A stretch of DNA of 64,000 bases from Coturnix japonica (lineage: Eukaryota > Chordata > Aves > Galliformes > Phasianidae), in the NCBI RefSeq assembly GCF_001577835.2, contig NC_029516.1, positions 61,393,700-61,457,699 on the forward strand, read 5' to 3'. A program made the translations under genes and the position numbers. Each line of letters starts with the position of its first letter. The stretch's first letter is position 1. Below, piece after piece: positions 37,201 to 58,200 of this stretch. The notes below the pieces were generated by a model that worked only from the letters and a program-made list of their open reading frames with translations, was not told the DNA's origin and did not search any database.

Positions 37201-38943
37201 CTTTCACAGATACACATATCCACAGTGATGGGATTACCATACAGACTCAAACAATGAAGGTGTGCCTCCTACAGCAGATAGGGACAAAGATATTGGGTAG
37301 CTGACTGTGCACTGTGTTATTAATTTAGGCATCGATTACATCTATCTTCATGGGGTAAATTCCCATCACGTAGACTTGGAAGCATTCAATTTGCGGTATA
37401 CAAATCACTCTGTGACCATTCTTATCCAAAAGGGCTAAAGAAAATTGTTTCAATTTCCAGTTAATTGTCTAATATAAATTATTACGTAGATTACCCTTCT
37501 AAGTTGTCACAATTGTGAAAAATATCCTATATTCGCTAAAATTTGGGGTAATTTGTTTTCTTTACAGACTTCCCATTTTTTTAAGACAATCTGAAAAAAA
37601 CAAATGAGCACTTTTTTTCCACCTCCAAGTGTGATGACCAAAGCAACAGTATTGCAATGTTAGTTCACTCTTAACAAAAATGACCACTGAAGTCTAGTCT
37701 CAGTGAACTACACACCTCTAGTGAAAGGCAACTACAGTGCAAGGGTATGTAGTGGAAAAACAGTCAGCAAATAGTACATCTTTCAAGATCAACTCAGTAC
37801 TTCCCTTTATGGTAAAACTCACCCTCTCAATCTCTAATACTCTGTTACACCTAAACCTTCCATATGATTGAGGAGCTTCCATAAAAACAGTGATCGAGGC
37901 ATCTCTTGGGATGTTCTAGTTTCATAGTCAGGCTTTCTCTGTATTGTAATACAAATCGGAACCTTACACACAGTGGATTTCACCTCCTATATTCTCAGAC
38001 TGCCTTTATTTTGTGAAGTTTCTCTAGAGTACTTTAATTGCACAGTGTCTTCTGACATGTCCAATTAAAACTTATACCAGATTTTTCTAAAAGGAATTTG
38101 CCAAAGTAAAAACATGTATCAGCTACCACTTCTTTCTGCTCATTACACTCACAACATTTTCTGCATTTATTTTTGTTAGATGCAGAGGTCCGGCATAAAG
38201 ACTCACAGTATTTGCAGTACATTCAGCAAGTAGCTGAATCATTAGAAGAGCTCTTGAGGTAAACAGAAACCTACAAGTAGTACAGAGAGCTTTTATTTCT
38301 GTTAAGAGTTGCACTTACTCATACTTTTGCTTTCTCTTACATAAAAGGAATGGGAGTCAAGTTCATCGCAACTTCTCTAGATCTATGTGTTCAAGGACAG
38401 TTTTCTGTGAATATAAAGTTACTTAAGTACCTTGACCATGACAAAGTGAAGTAAATAAGAGCTGGGCCAATTTTAAATGACGTTATTAAACTCAATTGTT
38501 CAAACAATCTGGACTTCTACAATTTATCACATTGTTTATGTGAGTAAAATGACTCATTGACCTGTACCAAAGTTCAGAGTTCTGTCCAAAATATGGTGCT
38601 CTTGTTATCAATGGAATTTTATCCAGCGCAGAGCCCTAAAACTCAATGAATTGAATTATTTAAGTGATAACTGAAAAGGGCAGTAGTGCAGCTAATTCGC
38701 GTTTTGACTATTCACCTACTTACCTCACTGCTACAGGTAGTAAAAGTGTTTCAGCTTAAAATTTAAAATAGAAAGAGAAGTAAACACAAAGTTCATCAAC
38801 AAAAAGCAGTAAATCAGTAGATCTTATTCTGGAAAGAGATACAGGAAATCTTACGTTGAATAAGATCTTACGTAATCTTACGTAAAATAAAATGATAGAC
38901 CAATATTATTCATCTTGACAATAATTGCTTGTATGGCCATGAT
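34242..38943. other. Intergenic between convergent genes
   Basis: AT-rich, with no recognised gene or dispersed repeat. Short frames lack domains. Confidence 0.45.
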
Positions 38944-40082
38944 TTTATTTGTTTTTTTTTTTTAATCTTTTTCCAGTCTAACCCAAGGCTGAGCCTGACT
39001 GACTGGTAATACAAGGATTGAAAACAGATGTCTATTTTCAATGTCAGTTCGATAGATGTTTACAGATCACTGAGTTCTTCAAATCAAAACCCAGTAAGAA
39101 CTGTATTTTACATAAATACAAATGTATTTACACCAACTTTAAATTAATATGCTAAATATAATCTCAGCGTATTTTATACGAACCCAAAAACATCAATGAT
39201 GATGATTCTTTTCTCCCACAGCAATTACTTTTCCATACAATTAACTTTTTTTTTTTAAAAAAAAAAAAACATTAGCAGCCGTAATGAAGACTCCACATGA
39301 GGAAACACATTTTATGCAAAGGAAAGATTTCAAGGTTAATGGGAGATTTAGTTCCAAATTTGGTGTAAAGCATTTAGTTATGTTAATTTAAGCACTTAAA
39401 TAAAACCCAACATAACCAGATTAAAAGGTAGGAGGCATAATTCCAAACATCACTCAATTATTTATCTGCTTAAATTGAACGCATGCTTAAACACTCTTCT
39501 TAACTAATACTAACATTAACTAGTTTTACACTGACTCGACTTTTTAAAATACAGGAAAAGGTTTGGTATTTATTTGCCCTGACCTCTTCAGCTTACGCTA
39601 GAACTCTTCCTTACTGGAGAGACAGGCACCTCAAGAAAAGCTAGCATATAACTACAGTATCATACTGATACTTGATAGAGGAAACATACATTAAGTGACC
39701 ACACCTTACAGAACAAAATTTTTAAGTGTGGATTTCAAATCCACAAATCATGAAAAAAATAAAATCTTTGTTCACTGCATATATCTAGATTATAAAACAA
39801 AGATACATCATTCTTGTAGAACAAGTGTAATGATTAAGAGCAGATCTACAGGACGTTACTTTTATAGTATTTCTTCAATTGCACTTAAATAGCTTTTAAA
39901 ATAATCATAATTACAATCACGTATGTCAGCACTTAATCAAAGTGGAACCTTAAATTAGAAGGAAACATTTTTAAAACTCTAATACATTGTAAAACTGTAT
40001 TAGGAAAGGAAGAAGTGGAAAAACAAGAGAACAACTGCGTTATTGTTTTTTCATTAGTTCCTTATTTCCACTTCCGCTGTTC
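38944..40082 (-). other. CMAS: Probable CMAS 3' UTR region
   Basis: Downstream of the CMAS stop codon on the minus strand. Candidate AATAAA signals (TTTATT on the + strand) are at 39569-39574 and 38944-38949; which is used cannot be decided here. Contains an 11 T / 13 A block at 39246-39269. Confidence 0.4.
39246..39269. repeat. T11/A13 self-complementary run
   Basis: Eleven T followed directly by thirteen A. Lies in the presumed CMAS 3' UTR, where the RNA could fold into an A-U hairpin. Confidence 0.9.
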
Positions 40083-48981
<8,899 letters not shown>

Positions 48982-49144
48982 GTTTTCCGTTGTTTGCCGA
49001 CGTAAATTTCAGATTTGAGCGTGTTGTCCCGTATCACGTCCTTGTCATGTGAGGAGTCCCGGCAGAGGGCAGAGTCATCTCAGGGAGACTCTTAAATGTG
49101 ATGAGAAAAATCCTCCTTGGCTCTTTGCTTCTGTTTCCTACCTG

Positions 49145-49545
49145 CTTGCAGCTAGATCAGGTTGCCCAGTGTCTGATTTAGCCTCACCTTGAACATCTCC
49201 AGGGATGGGACATCCACCACATCTCTGGGCAACCTGTTCCAGTTCCTCTCCTCCCTTTCTGTAAAATATTTTTTTCTTTATATCTAACCAATATCTACCC
49301 TCTTTAAGCTTGAAACCATTTCCCCTTGTTCTGTCACCACAGACCCTGCTAAAGAGTCTGCCCCCTTCTCTCCTGGAGCTGCAATTTACATATTGAAAAG
49401 TCACTAGGTCTCACCAAAGCCTCTTCTCCAGACTGAACAGCCCCAGATCTTTCACTCTATCCCTTGGATCATTTTTGTAGCCCTCCTCTAAATGCACTCC
49501 AACAGGTCTGTGTCTCTTCTGTACTGAGGACTCCACATCTAGATG
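49145..49545 (-). mobile_element. CR1 LINE fragment lacking its 3' tail
   Basis: Minus orientation. Begins GATCAGGTTGCCCAG, then TCCAGGGATGGGACATCCAC, GGGCAACCTGTTCCAGT, TGAAACCATTTCCCCTTGTT and on into the C-terminal coding region. Both the tail repeats and the 5' part are missing. Confidence 0.88.
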
Positions 49546-50960
49546 CAAATATTAAGCAGAACACTGAAAAAGGGGGAAGTAGGAGAGTTAATTAGTGCCT
49601 TGTGTTCCTTGCAGATTGTACATCTCTGTATAGCTTTTCTTTTCTTGCACAATATTGGTGTAATTCAGACAGTGGTTTGCTTTGCTTCTGCAAGAGTTGT
49701 TATATAACCAGACAGCTCCCAGCTGTGTTTTTGCATTTGGCAGTACCTGAGCAAATGCAGAATCTGGAACTTATTCCTAAAACATCCACTTCTGTCTCCA
49801 ACGTCAAATATTTTAACATAAACCGTGTTCCCTCAGCTTATTTATGTGGAAGGTATGTGAGATATTGTCAAGACTTTTCCTAAACTAAAGGTGTATGTAT
49901 GAGATCTGCTCTGTCTTTCTGTACCCACAAGCTTGGTCTTGTAAATTGAAATTATACCAATGTGACCTGTTCCAGGTAAGTTATTATTGACTGCAGTTAA
50001 TTGATAGAATTTTTTTACATACTTAACAAAGCTTATTGGTTATTTATTATGGCATTCTTTTCAGATCAAGGATCAGGCTAATGGTCCAAATGTATCTGTA
50101 TCAAGGTTTTTAGGTCAGATCAAGCATGCACTTCAGAACTGAGTCTCAAAGTGTGTGTGAGTCTCAAAGTGGATAGTTCTCAGGCTATTCCTCTCCTCCC
50201 ATTTTTAATGTAGGTTGCATTTTATGCTTTCTAGTCTTGATAACTCAGATTTCATCAGCCAGCTGTTTAAATATCCAAAGATAAAATTCAACTCTGAGCT
50301 CGTTTGAATATGTATTACCAACCTAAATGTATTCTGACATGTCTTTTCCGTATTTGTACTGACATCTTGCTCCTGAAGATATGAACATTTGCCATTCTAA
50401 TAGTAAAGCTATGGAGAACAAAACAAAGAATATAGTACTTTGTTTCTTTGGAACATGCACTCTGTTTTATATAATATCTGTTTTATATAATAGCCTGCAG
50501 GCATAGGTTTCCCAGAGTGGAGGAGAGGGATTCAGCTCTTCCGTTAGTGCTAGCTGACATTATCACATCACGTAATGTGGTGTACAGTCTTGTGACTGTA
50601 CAGCCTGCCTGCCTGCCCTCAGTCCTGTCATGTCGGACTATCTCTGAACAAGTGGGACCAAACCAGCTCATTTCAAGGAAGTATGCTGATGTGCTAGTGA
50701 AACTAGTGGGAATAACTCTGTTTTGAAAACGTTTCATGCCATACTATTCCACTGGGGATAATAAAATCTGCAAATTTCCTTTCTGACCACAGTTTAGTTG
50801 CTATAAAGTAGCACACTGTGTTGTTGCTCAAGAAAAAAAAGTCCTTTAATTGGTGTCTGTGCATATGAGCAGGGGGACAAATGAACAAAATTTGAGGCAT
50901 TAGTAGATCTGTGCTGAAGTGTTACTATAATCACAGTTAAAATGAGATAATCTACTATGT
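49546..50960. other. Intergenic, no gene recognised
   Basis: AT-rich. Two small tandem duplications: GAGTCTCAAAGTG at about 50140-50172, and TCTGTTTTATATAATA at about 50461-50492. No exon or repeat family recognised. Confidence 0.45.
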
Positions 50961-51207
50961 GAATCACAGAATCACAGAATTGTAGGGGTTGGAATGGACC
51001 TCTAGAGATCATCGAGTCCAACCCCCCTGCCAAAGCCGGCTCCCTACACCACATCACACAGGTAGGCATCCAGGTGAGTCTTGAGTATCTCCAGAGAAGG
51101 AGACTCCCACCAGCTCCCTGGGCAGCCTGTTCCAGTGCTCCGTCACCCTCACTGTAAAGAAGTTCTTCCGCACATTCGTGCGGAACTTCCTATGCTGTAC
51201 TTTCATC
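50961..51207 (-). mobile_element. CR1 LINE 3'-end fragment
   Basis: Tail GAATCACAGAATCACAGAAT, then TGTAGGGGTTGGAATGGACC and TCATCGAGTCCAACCCCCCT. Same subfamily as the long element at 7965 and the copies at 60110 and 62277. Ends near GCGGAACTTCCTATGC. Confidence 0.93.
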
Positions 51208-51209
51208 CC

Positions 51210-52645
51210 ATTATGAATGTCCAACTTTTTGTCTTGCCTGGGCAACACTGCATAAAGAGGAATTATTTTGGTCTGCGTATACATAGGCTTCTCCAAAAGT
51301 AATGCCTCCTGCTTATTTCCATTGGAACTACAACAGATACAGTAAGTGCAGTAACTGTTTGATAGAGCAAATTCTCAGCTAAAGAACACTTTTTGCAGCA
51401 TTGTTACCTCCATTAGCTATGCATTTTTGCCAGCAGTGAGCAAGAGTGCGTGTCGTGCTTGTCAAAACCTGTAGTAGTGGAGGTAACTCAGTATTGCTGT
51501 CCTCGCTGCTGAAACTCACCACCTCACTGTGATCACGTCCACTGTTCAGTCTCCATTAACATTCAGCAATTATCAATGAATGTCAATGGGTGCAACTTTT
51601 CTTAATGGAGGAATTCAGTGACACACCCTTGCTTTATATGTACTTCCACGTCAGACTCCATTCTGCCAGACTGCCCTTTCCGTTGCCATCACATGGTAAC
51701 AAAATGTGATGGAATATTGGTGGGAAGGCTCAGCCTCTACTGCCATATGTGGACTGCAATGTCCACCTCTGATGTTGTGGGTCAACATAATAAAACAAGA
51801 GGCATTACTTTTGGACCAGCACTCAAAATATATGTTATTATTAATGTATATGTGTAACAAAACTTATTTTAACTGTTAATATTTTTGTTAAAACCTAAAG
51901 AGAGCATTAAAAACATAAAACTAGAGGGATATCTGACCATGTTTTTGTGATGGTAACATCAGTCTGATTCAGTGGCTGTTGTTGCAGTTCTTAGTGAGTT
52001 CTCGAGGTGTTCATTAGATTTTCGATGAAGTTTTACTCTTCCTGTACTTAGTCCTTGACAGCAGTTGTTCACAAATGTGTGTACTGTCTAAAAGTGATGG
52101 CGTGAATAAAGCGTGATTGTGAAGCCAGGGATACTTTTCTCTGGTATATTAGAGAAGCCTAGTAAAGAGGCATACTCAGACTTTTGAGTTGAATGTCTCA
52201 TTGCAACTCTACACATTCCATTTGAAAATTGAAGTAATTTGTTTAAGTCAACTGAAAATGGAGTCACAAATATAAATTGGTGGGTTTTTTTAGTAATCTT
52301 GAAACTTTTATCAAAATTCCTATATCAAAATGGAAAGTGAAGCTTCATATTTTTCTCTGTTCACAGGAACGTGTTTAGCCAGCATATCAAGATGCATACT
52401 ATTATTTGCCATAGCTTGAGCTGACACTGAACTGCACCCTTCCCTTGCTCTGGTTTCAGCCGAAACAGCTCAGACAGCACACCTATATTTGGTTGTTGTG
52501 AGCAATGGGCACACGCCCAAAGCTAGGATGGGCTGCTCTGTAGGGCAGAGCCACCATCATGATGGCATGGGGCAAAGGGTGGCTGCATTTTGAGCTGGAC
52601 TGGACTACATGTGGCCCCTGGGCCATAGGCTGGACATGCCTGAGG
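51210..52645 (-). mobile_element. Probable hAT (Charlie-like) element interrupted by a mariner MITE
   Basis: The left edge, ATGTCCAACTTTTTGTCTTG and CCTGGGCAACA, and the right edge, which reads CAGGCATGTCCAGCCTATGG on the minus strand, look like diverged inverted termini (shared CATGTCCA/AATGTCCA core plus a GCC-rich sub-end). The right-hand 140 bp match the hAT remnant at 2056 in inverse orientation, including the GGTGGCTCTG block. A mariner copy occupies 51286-51827. No transposase motif was found inside. The assignment of both ends to one element is inference. Confidence 0.5.
51286..51827. mobile_element. Mariner MITE (Galluhop/Mariner1-like), near complete
   Basis: About 540 bp bounded by inverted repeats TCCAAAAGTAATGCCTC (left) and GAGGCATTACTTTTGGA (right), next to TA on the left side as expected for TA target duplication. 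The interior reads ATTTCCATTGGAACTACAAC, AGCAAATTCTCAGCTAAAG and ATTGGTGGGAAGGCTCAGCC. No long transposase frame, so non-autonomous. Confidence 0.88.
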
Positions 52646-55131
52646 GTACATTGGATGGCTATTAATCTCTTGAGTGGTTAGAGCAATGCTTTGATAGGAA
52701 GTACACAACTTAAGAACAAAGTGTAACAGATGTATCCGAACAAGAAGCATCACTAGTACTGATCATTGGGGTCTGCTTTCAGATGAACATTCACTGAACT
52801 GCCCATCATGGGATCTACTGTATCCTCCATCTTCTGTACCATCTATCTGACAGATCTTTCAAACCTTTTAGGAATCAGTGCTTGTTATAGGGTAGTCCTT
52901 TGTTTGGGGATTTTGCTTACTTTAGTCTCTATAAGTCTTAGGCAAAGTTGCTGCTTTTGCACATTTTATTTTCTTTTGTTTGAAATATGCGTCTGTTTTT
53001 CTAATGGTCCAGCAGGAAAAGGAATGCGGTATGTCATATACTGAAACCCACTTGCCGTCTTCCTGTTGTCAGGATACAGCATCTTCTGCTGACAAGTCAT
53101 CTGTGCTCAGCTCTTATCAGAGTGCAGGCTTCTGGGGCTTGACCTAAACATCCCATTACTCAATTTTACTGCTGAGAACAAAGCTCTGGGAACAGTGTCT
53201 GAGGAATGGAGTCCTTCATTAGCAGTACAGGCTACTTCTACACCCCTCTGCTGTCTCATCTGATACTTTCACACACGTTTCCACTCATGATGGGTCCATA
53301 GCGCTCTTAATATTTTTTTTAACAAATCTGTATAAATTTAGCAGCCCACTTGCTCATTTTATCTCTGCTCTGTGTCTTTAAACAGTATGTCAGTCCATAA
53401 GTACCACCAATCTGTGGCCTGTTTTCCCTCAAAAAGTGTTAAACTATTTATGAAATGCATGTTTATTTTTTATATTTACCAAATATTCCATTTGAAACAT
53501 AGGAATTTGTGTATATAGTTCCTCCTTTCTGTGTGACATGGACCATCCCTGACTGCTACTAATGGTTTTGATCTACCAACTGCAGGGCACATTCATTCTT
53601 GGCAGATGAGAAACTTATGATTTGAAAGTCTTACCAGAACATAGCTTGCTTTATTTCTTCCTGGTATATAGCAATTAATACTTTTCTCTGTGTAAAGGAG
53701 TAGATTTAAATCACATACATTCTTGTAGCTAATACTCTGTTATGTCTCCTGAAGCTGCTCCTGTAAGAGCCATGTAATGGAATTAACGCCCAAGGGCAGT
53801 GTTTGCGTGCCGTTTTGGCAGTGGGAGGGAACACTGCCATCTAGTGACAGTGTTGTTGCAGCGTTATTACCGTCCTGTACAGAAGTAAAATGAGCTGAAC
53901 GATAGTCATCAGCAGTCGGAATAAGAACTCTGCTAAATTACCCTTTGTACTCTAATATTGATGCTGATGTGTGCCCACGAAGAACTATGTAAAATCGACA
54001 GCTGTTTTTACTGAAGGGAGATTTCCAGGCTGGTATCTATGATTATTACACAAGAAAAGCTTCTGCAGATGCCATTAATATCATTTTCAAGTCCTAGTTA
54101 CTATCTTTTAAAATTATTTTATGGCTGTGCTGAGTTTTATTTCCTTTTCTTCCAGACTCAAACGTTCAGGTACAGACCAGATGGCAGTTTCCTTTTAATG
54201 AAATGATTTACTTGTGTACACATGTTGCTCTTCCTTTCAATGTAAACACTCCCTCTGTATCTAGGACTCAAACTGGATGGGAAACAAGTACAGTAGAGTG
54301 TTGTTGTTTGGACCAGTTCCTGTTTCCAACCTCACTGCTGGCTGATGACCCACAGAGCAAGCCCTGGATAGAAAGCACATGCTCAGCCTGAAAATCATTT
54401 TGTGGGGTCAGATAAATAGTTCTTTTAGTAATTTTTCTATGAGCATGTGAATCACAGAAGGCTGTACAAAAGATCAGACAGAGATCAGGGTCTGCTGATG
54501 CTACCTTTGCAATTCACGCTGTTAGGAAATCTACTTCCCGCTCCCCACTGCTTACGCAGTGTCCGATGGAGTCAGAGAGTTCTCATTTCTCTCGTGGCCT
54601 TGTGTTTAGCTTACTGTCTTCTCAGACCCAAGGATATTTCATGTCATGTTTCTTTAGGGTCATTTGCCTCAGCACAGCTGTGGAGCGTATGACCGTGCTC
54701 AGGTCAGCACGTACAATCTTCCTGCCTCACTACAAGGGAAGTTTTTCAAAGATGTTTCTCACACTCCAACTCATTGGTTCACAAGTAGTCATTCTGAACT
54801 GCCCACACCAGAACATGAGCCATATCACACTTGTAATTGCTGCTGGGAAGGCAAGTCGTTGAATACATGCCAAATCGCATTTGTGATAGAATTTACTGTT
54901 TCATCTCCCTCTCCCTCCAAAAACAAACAAACAAAAGAAATAAAAAACAACACAAAAATGATACACTGGTGGTAGATTAAATAATCATTTTATTTAGTTA
55001 ATAAAGACATAGGGGCATTCAAAGCATCTGCAATTTAATCATGCAGCTTTGATTGACTTACTGTGATTTTACAGGTGGCTGGTATAGCCAAGAGATTATT
55101 AGAGTGACCAAGTGCCTTAGGTGGCTCATGT
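52646..55131. other. Intergenic, no gene recognised
   Basis: Holds a CTCF-like motif at 53834 but no exon, gene or repeat family that could be supported. Confidence 0.45.
53834..53847 (-). promoter_or_regulatory. CTCF-like motif
   Basis: CTGCCATCTAGTGA on the + strand fits the reversed CTCF core STGCCMYCTRSTGG at all but the last base. It could mark a boundary upstream of CMAS, but a 14-bp match can arise by chance. Confidence 0.4.
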
Positions 55132-55293
55132 GTCTCATAGTCTCATAGTCTCGTGCGGGTTGGAAGGGTCCTTAGAGATCATCGAGTCCAACCCCCCGGG
55201 ATTCGAGCCTCTGTGCAGCAGAGCGACACTTCTACCACTTGCGCCACAGGGGGATTCGAACCCAGGGCCTCCGCTGTTGCAACACAATGTGCT
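55132..55293 (-). mobile_element. tRNA-derived SINE with CR1 3' tail
   Basis: Read on the minus strand: a 5'-truncated tRNA-like unit (anticodon-arm-like TTGTGTTGCAACAG, then B box GGGTTCGAATCC); a second tRNA-like unit starting CCCCCTGTGGCGCAAGTGG (A-box pattern TRGCnnARYnGG with one irregularity) with B box GGCTCGAATCC and a matching GGGGGG after it; then directly GTTGGACTCGATGATCTCTA and CCCTTCCAACC of the CR1 3' end; and finally GAGACTAT tail repeats. A tRNA head fused to a LINE 3' end is the structure of LINE-mobilised SINEs, known in passerine birds with CR1 tails. Unit 2 is only about 62 nt, shorter than a real tRNA. Confidence 0.75.
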
Positions 55294-58200
55294 CTCCATT
55301 TTTTTCTTTGCAGTGTCTTGGAGAAAACCTTTGCAAGTTTTTTGACATGTTTTTTTCAGCAAAATCTCTGAAAACTGCTCTGGAATTTTTTATAATGTGG
55401 AACTGAAAACTGAAGTCCTACCTCTCTACCTCAAATTGTATTTCAAAACCACATCGAAAAGACTGGCCTAGATGTGGTCTTTTCTGCTCTTCAGTGCAGT
55501 GATCTGCTTTCGACTATTTGAGCTGCAGTTTGCATGCATGATACATCACATGCTGTATGCAATGTCTTAGAACAATTTTGGAGAGTGACGATTGTTTTTT
55601 TCTAAGTAATTCAAAAGAAAGATCTTTGTTCAAGCACAGGAAGCTGCTGTCCTGGGAAGTCTCCATCAGATTAGACATCACTAATGTGATGTCTTAGTGA
55701 CCTTGTCACTAACGAAATGACTGCTGGAAAGAAGTTAATAACTTTTGACAGTACTTGTAAAAATCTATACAGTGTATGGAGCCAATTACACGTTCTCTTA
55801 CCTACTGCAGTATTTGAAATGCATTACATCTCCTTCAGCATCAGTAATTGTTTAAGACTACCTGAAAATTGATCTTTGACATGGAAATAAGCCTTTTTCT
55901 TAGGCTGGATTTGCTGTTTCTCAAGGAGCAAGTGCACAGAGAGCTTCAAAGGGATGACTGCCTTTCTGGAGATGGATCTCCTGGTGCTGGTCATGGCTGT
56001 ACTGACCATGATGATTTGCTTCTACCTCCTTTGACAACCATTTTTCTCTTCAAACAAAATTGCCTCATGTCTTTCTTCCCATTTTCCCTAATCAGATACT
56101 ATCTTGGCTCAAGCCAAGAACGTTTGATATTCACTGATGTGTTTCCTAGAGGGAGTGATGCTCATGGGGTCTGATAACAAGCACCACTCATGGGGAGGAG
56201 GAACTTTCCCCTGGAACACTCTCCTTCTACAGCTCCATACCTGTTACCAGTGTTCAGTATGAAAAGGAGATTAAAATATTGTCAGGATCATTTCAAACTG
56301 CTCCATGTCAGGAACCTTACATATAGTCAAACTCACTTTTGTTGAAGACTTCTGTCTGTGCAAGATAAAGTTTATAAATTTGAGACTGTTTATATTTTTG
56401 TATTTGACATTGAATGAGATGATTGTTCAGCTGCTGAGACTGCAGCAACTTCAACACTTCTTTGAAAGATCTAAAGAAAAATATTGTTGTAGATACCTCC
56501 AGAGTTTGATGGATGCTGTATCAACACTTCTAATGGGGATTGCTGACAATGAAATACAAAATTTTTGGTAAGGGAACTATTGTTTTATTGTTACAAGCTT
56601 TGTAAATCTTCATGGTGAAAGCTGTAATGCATATTTGTGAGAGAGAGATCTTTCTGAACAAGAATCGTGTTTCTGAGTGCATAAAGTGGGTACAGAAACT
56701 ATGGCAAATGCAGTGGGAATGTAATCTACTTCAGAACAGCATTTCATTTTGTTTTACTTATCCGGATTATGTTGTATTGGGTTCTTCAGGCATAACAAAA
56801 TGCATTAGTACATTAAGTAACTCTGTCATCCCAGTCATTCCTGATCTTCCTTTTTTTTTCATATGTTATATATGTATCTTTTCAGCTCTGGTAAGTTTCT
56901 CAGAAAATCTGATTCTCAAGGGTGCCAGGAATCAGCATTTCCTCCCAGCTTCAATGAGAAAGTACTTAACAGTGTTAAACACTGATTCTGAAGGGAAGTT
57001 AAGATTTTCAAAGCATGGGATCTAAAGTTAGCATCTAATATCCTGAGAATATTGAAACGAACATCATAGGAATCAGAAAAATACGTTTTTCTTGCATTAG
57101 ACTTCCCAAAATTTTGTCAGAATGTTCATCTCAACAAATAGGACGTAGTAAGAACTCCAAAAAACACCAAATAGAAGGTTTTCCAGCTTCTTTCTCAGTG
57201 TTCTGCTGCAAAAAGAAGAGAGAAAATAAAAGGGTGAGCAAAAGATAAAATAAGAAAAAAAGGTTGGATTTTGCGTCAATAGAAAATTTAAAAATATTTT
57301 ATTTTTTATTATTATTATTATTATTACTAATGAGCTTTTCAAAGCAGGATTTCAAAGAACTATCCTTGTCATGGATTTCCTACCAGGTAGTACAGAACCA
57401 GTTTGATTAAACACTTGTTACTTGTGTTGAATGATAAAGATCAGAACAAGGTATCCTTTCTTACCACAGGGAGCATATGAATTTAAGAAACATCAGAACA
57501 CATTTGGCACACAGTTAACTTGACTGTCCTCATCACTATTGTGCTCTTTTCCGAAACTGACCTCTTTTTCTCTTGGATCTCTCCTTTCAAACTGCTTTAG
57601 CCAAACATCCAGTCTTACCTTGCAATATCTTGTCTTACAAGACTGTCTGCTTAATGTAGGTAGACTGGCAGTGTGCAACTGTATTTTCTCTCAAAAACAT
57701 AAATTCTCCTAGGATTATCCTTTTATTTTTCTTCTCCTCAAGTTTTCTTACAGTGTTTCCCTGTTCTGTGGAGCCACACTAATCAGACTAATCATTTGCT
57801 ACTTTTCACGATAATATGATAGTGCCACAGTAACAGATAAAGTGAGGGTTGTTTCTGGGGTTCCTTATGTGGAAATAAAAGAGTGTGCACATATATTAGT
57901 TGCTCAGGACACAATGTAAAGTATGAAAAATATATTGGCTGTACTGCATTCCAGTTTCATGAGCTCATGTTTCTACCTCGGATTTTCTGAAAGGGGATAT
58001 GGGAGTTCTACATTCTGAATACAACATTTCAGACATAACATGTAATGTATGTTGATTCTTGTAACTAATGGCTGTTGACTTATGTTTCAAATACAGTACC
58101 AATTATATTGCACTGCTTTCAGGCATTCCTTAGCTACATCTAGCAGTTAGTTCCTGCAAGATCTGTCTCACTATAGGTAGTAAAATGCTCTCTTAATTCA

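Noticed and set aside
55190-55262. A functional tRNA gene on the minus strand
   Set aside because: The A and B boxes are present, but the unit is about 62 nt, lacks a normal T-arm stem and runs straight into a CR1 3' end, so it is a SINE head rather than a tRNA gene.
56612-57025. 137-aa open frame on the + strand
   Set aside because: Low-complexity hydrophobic and mixed composition, no domain, no exon structure and no neighbouring support.
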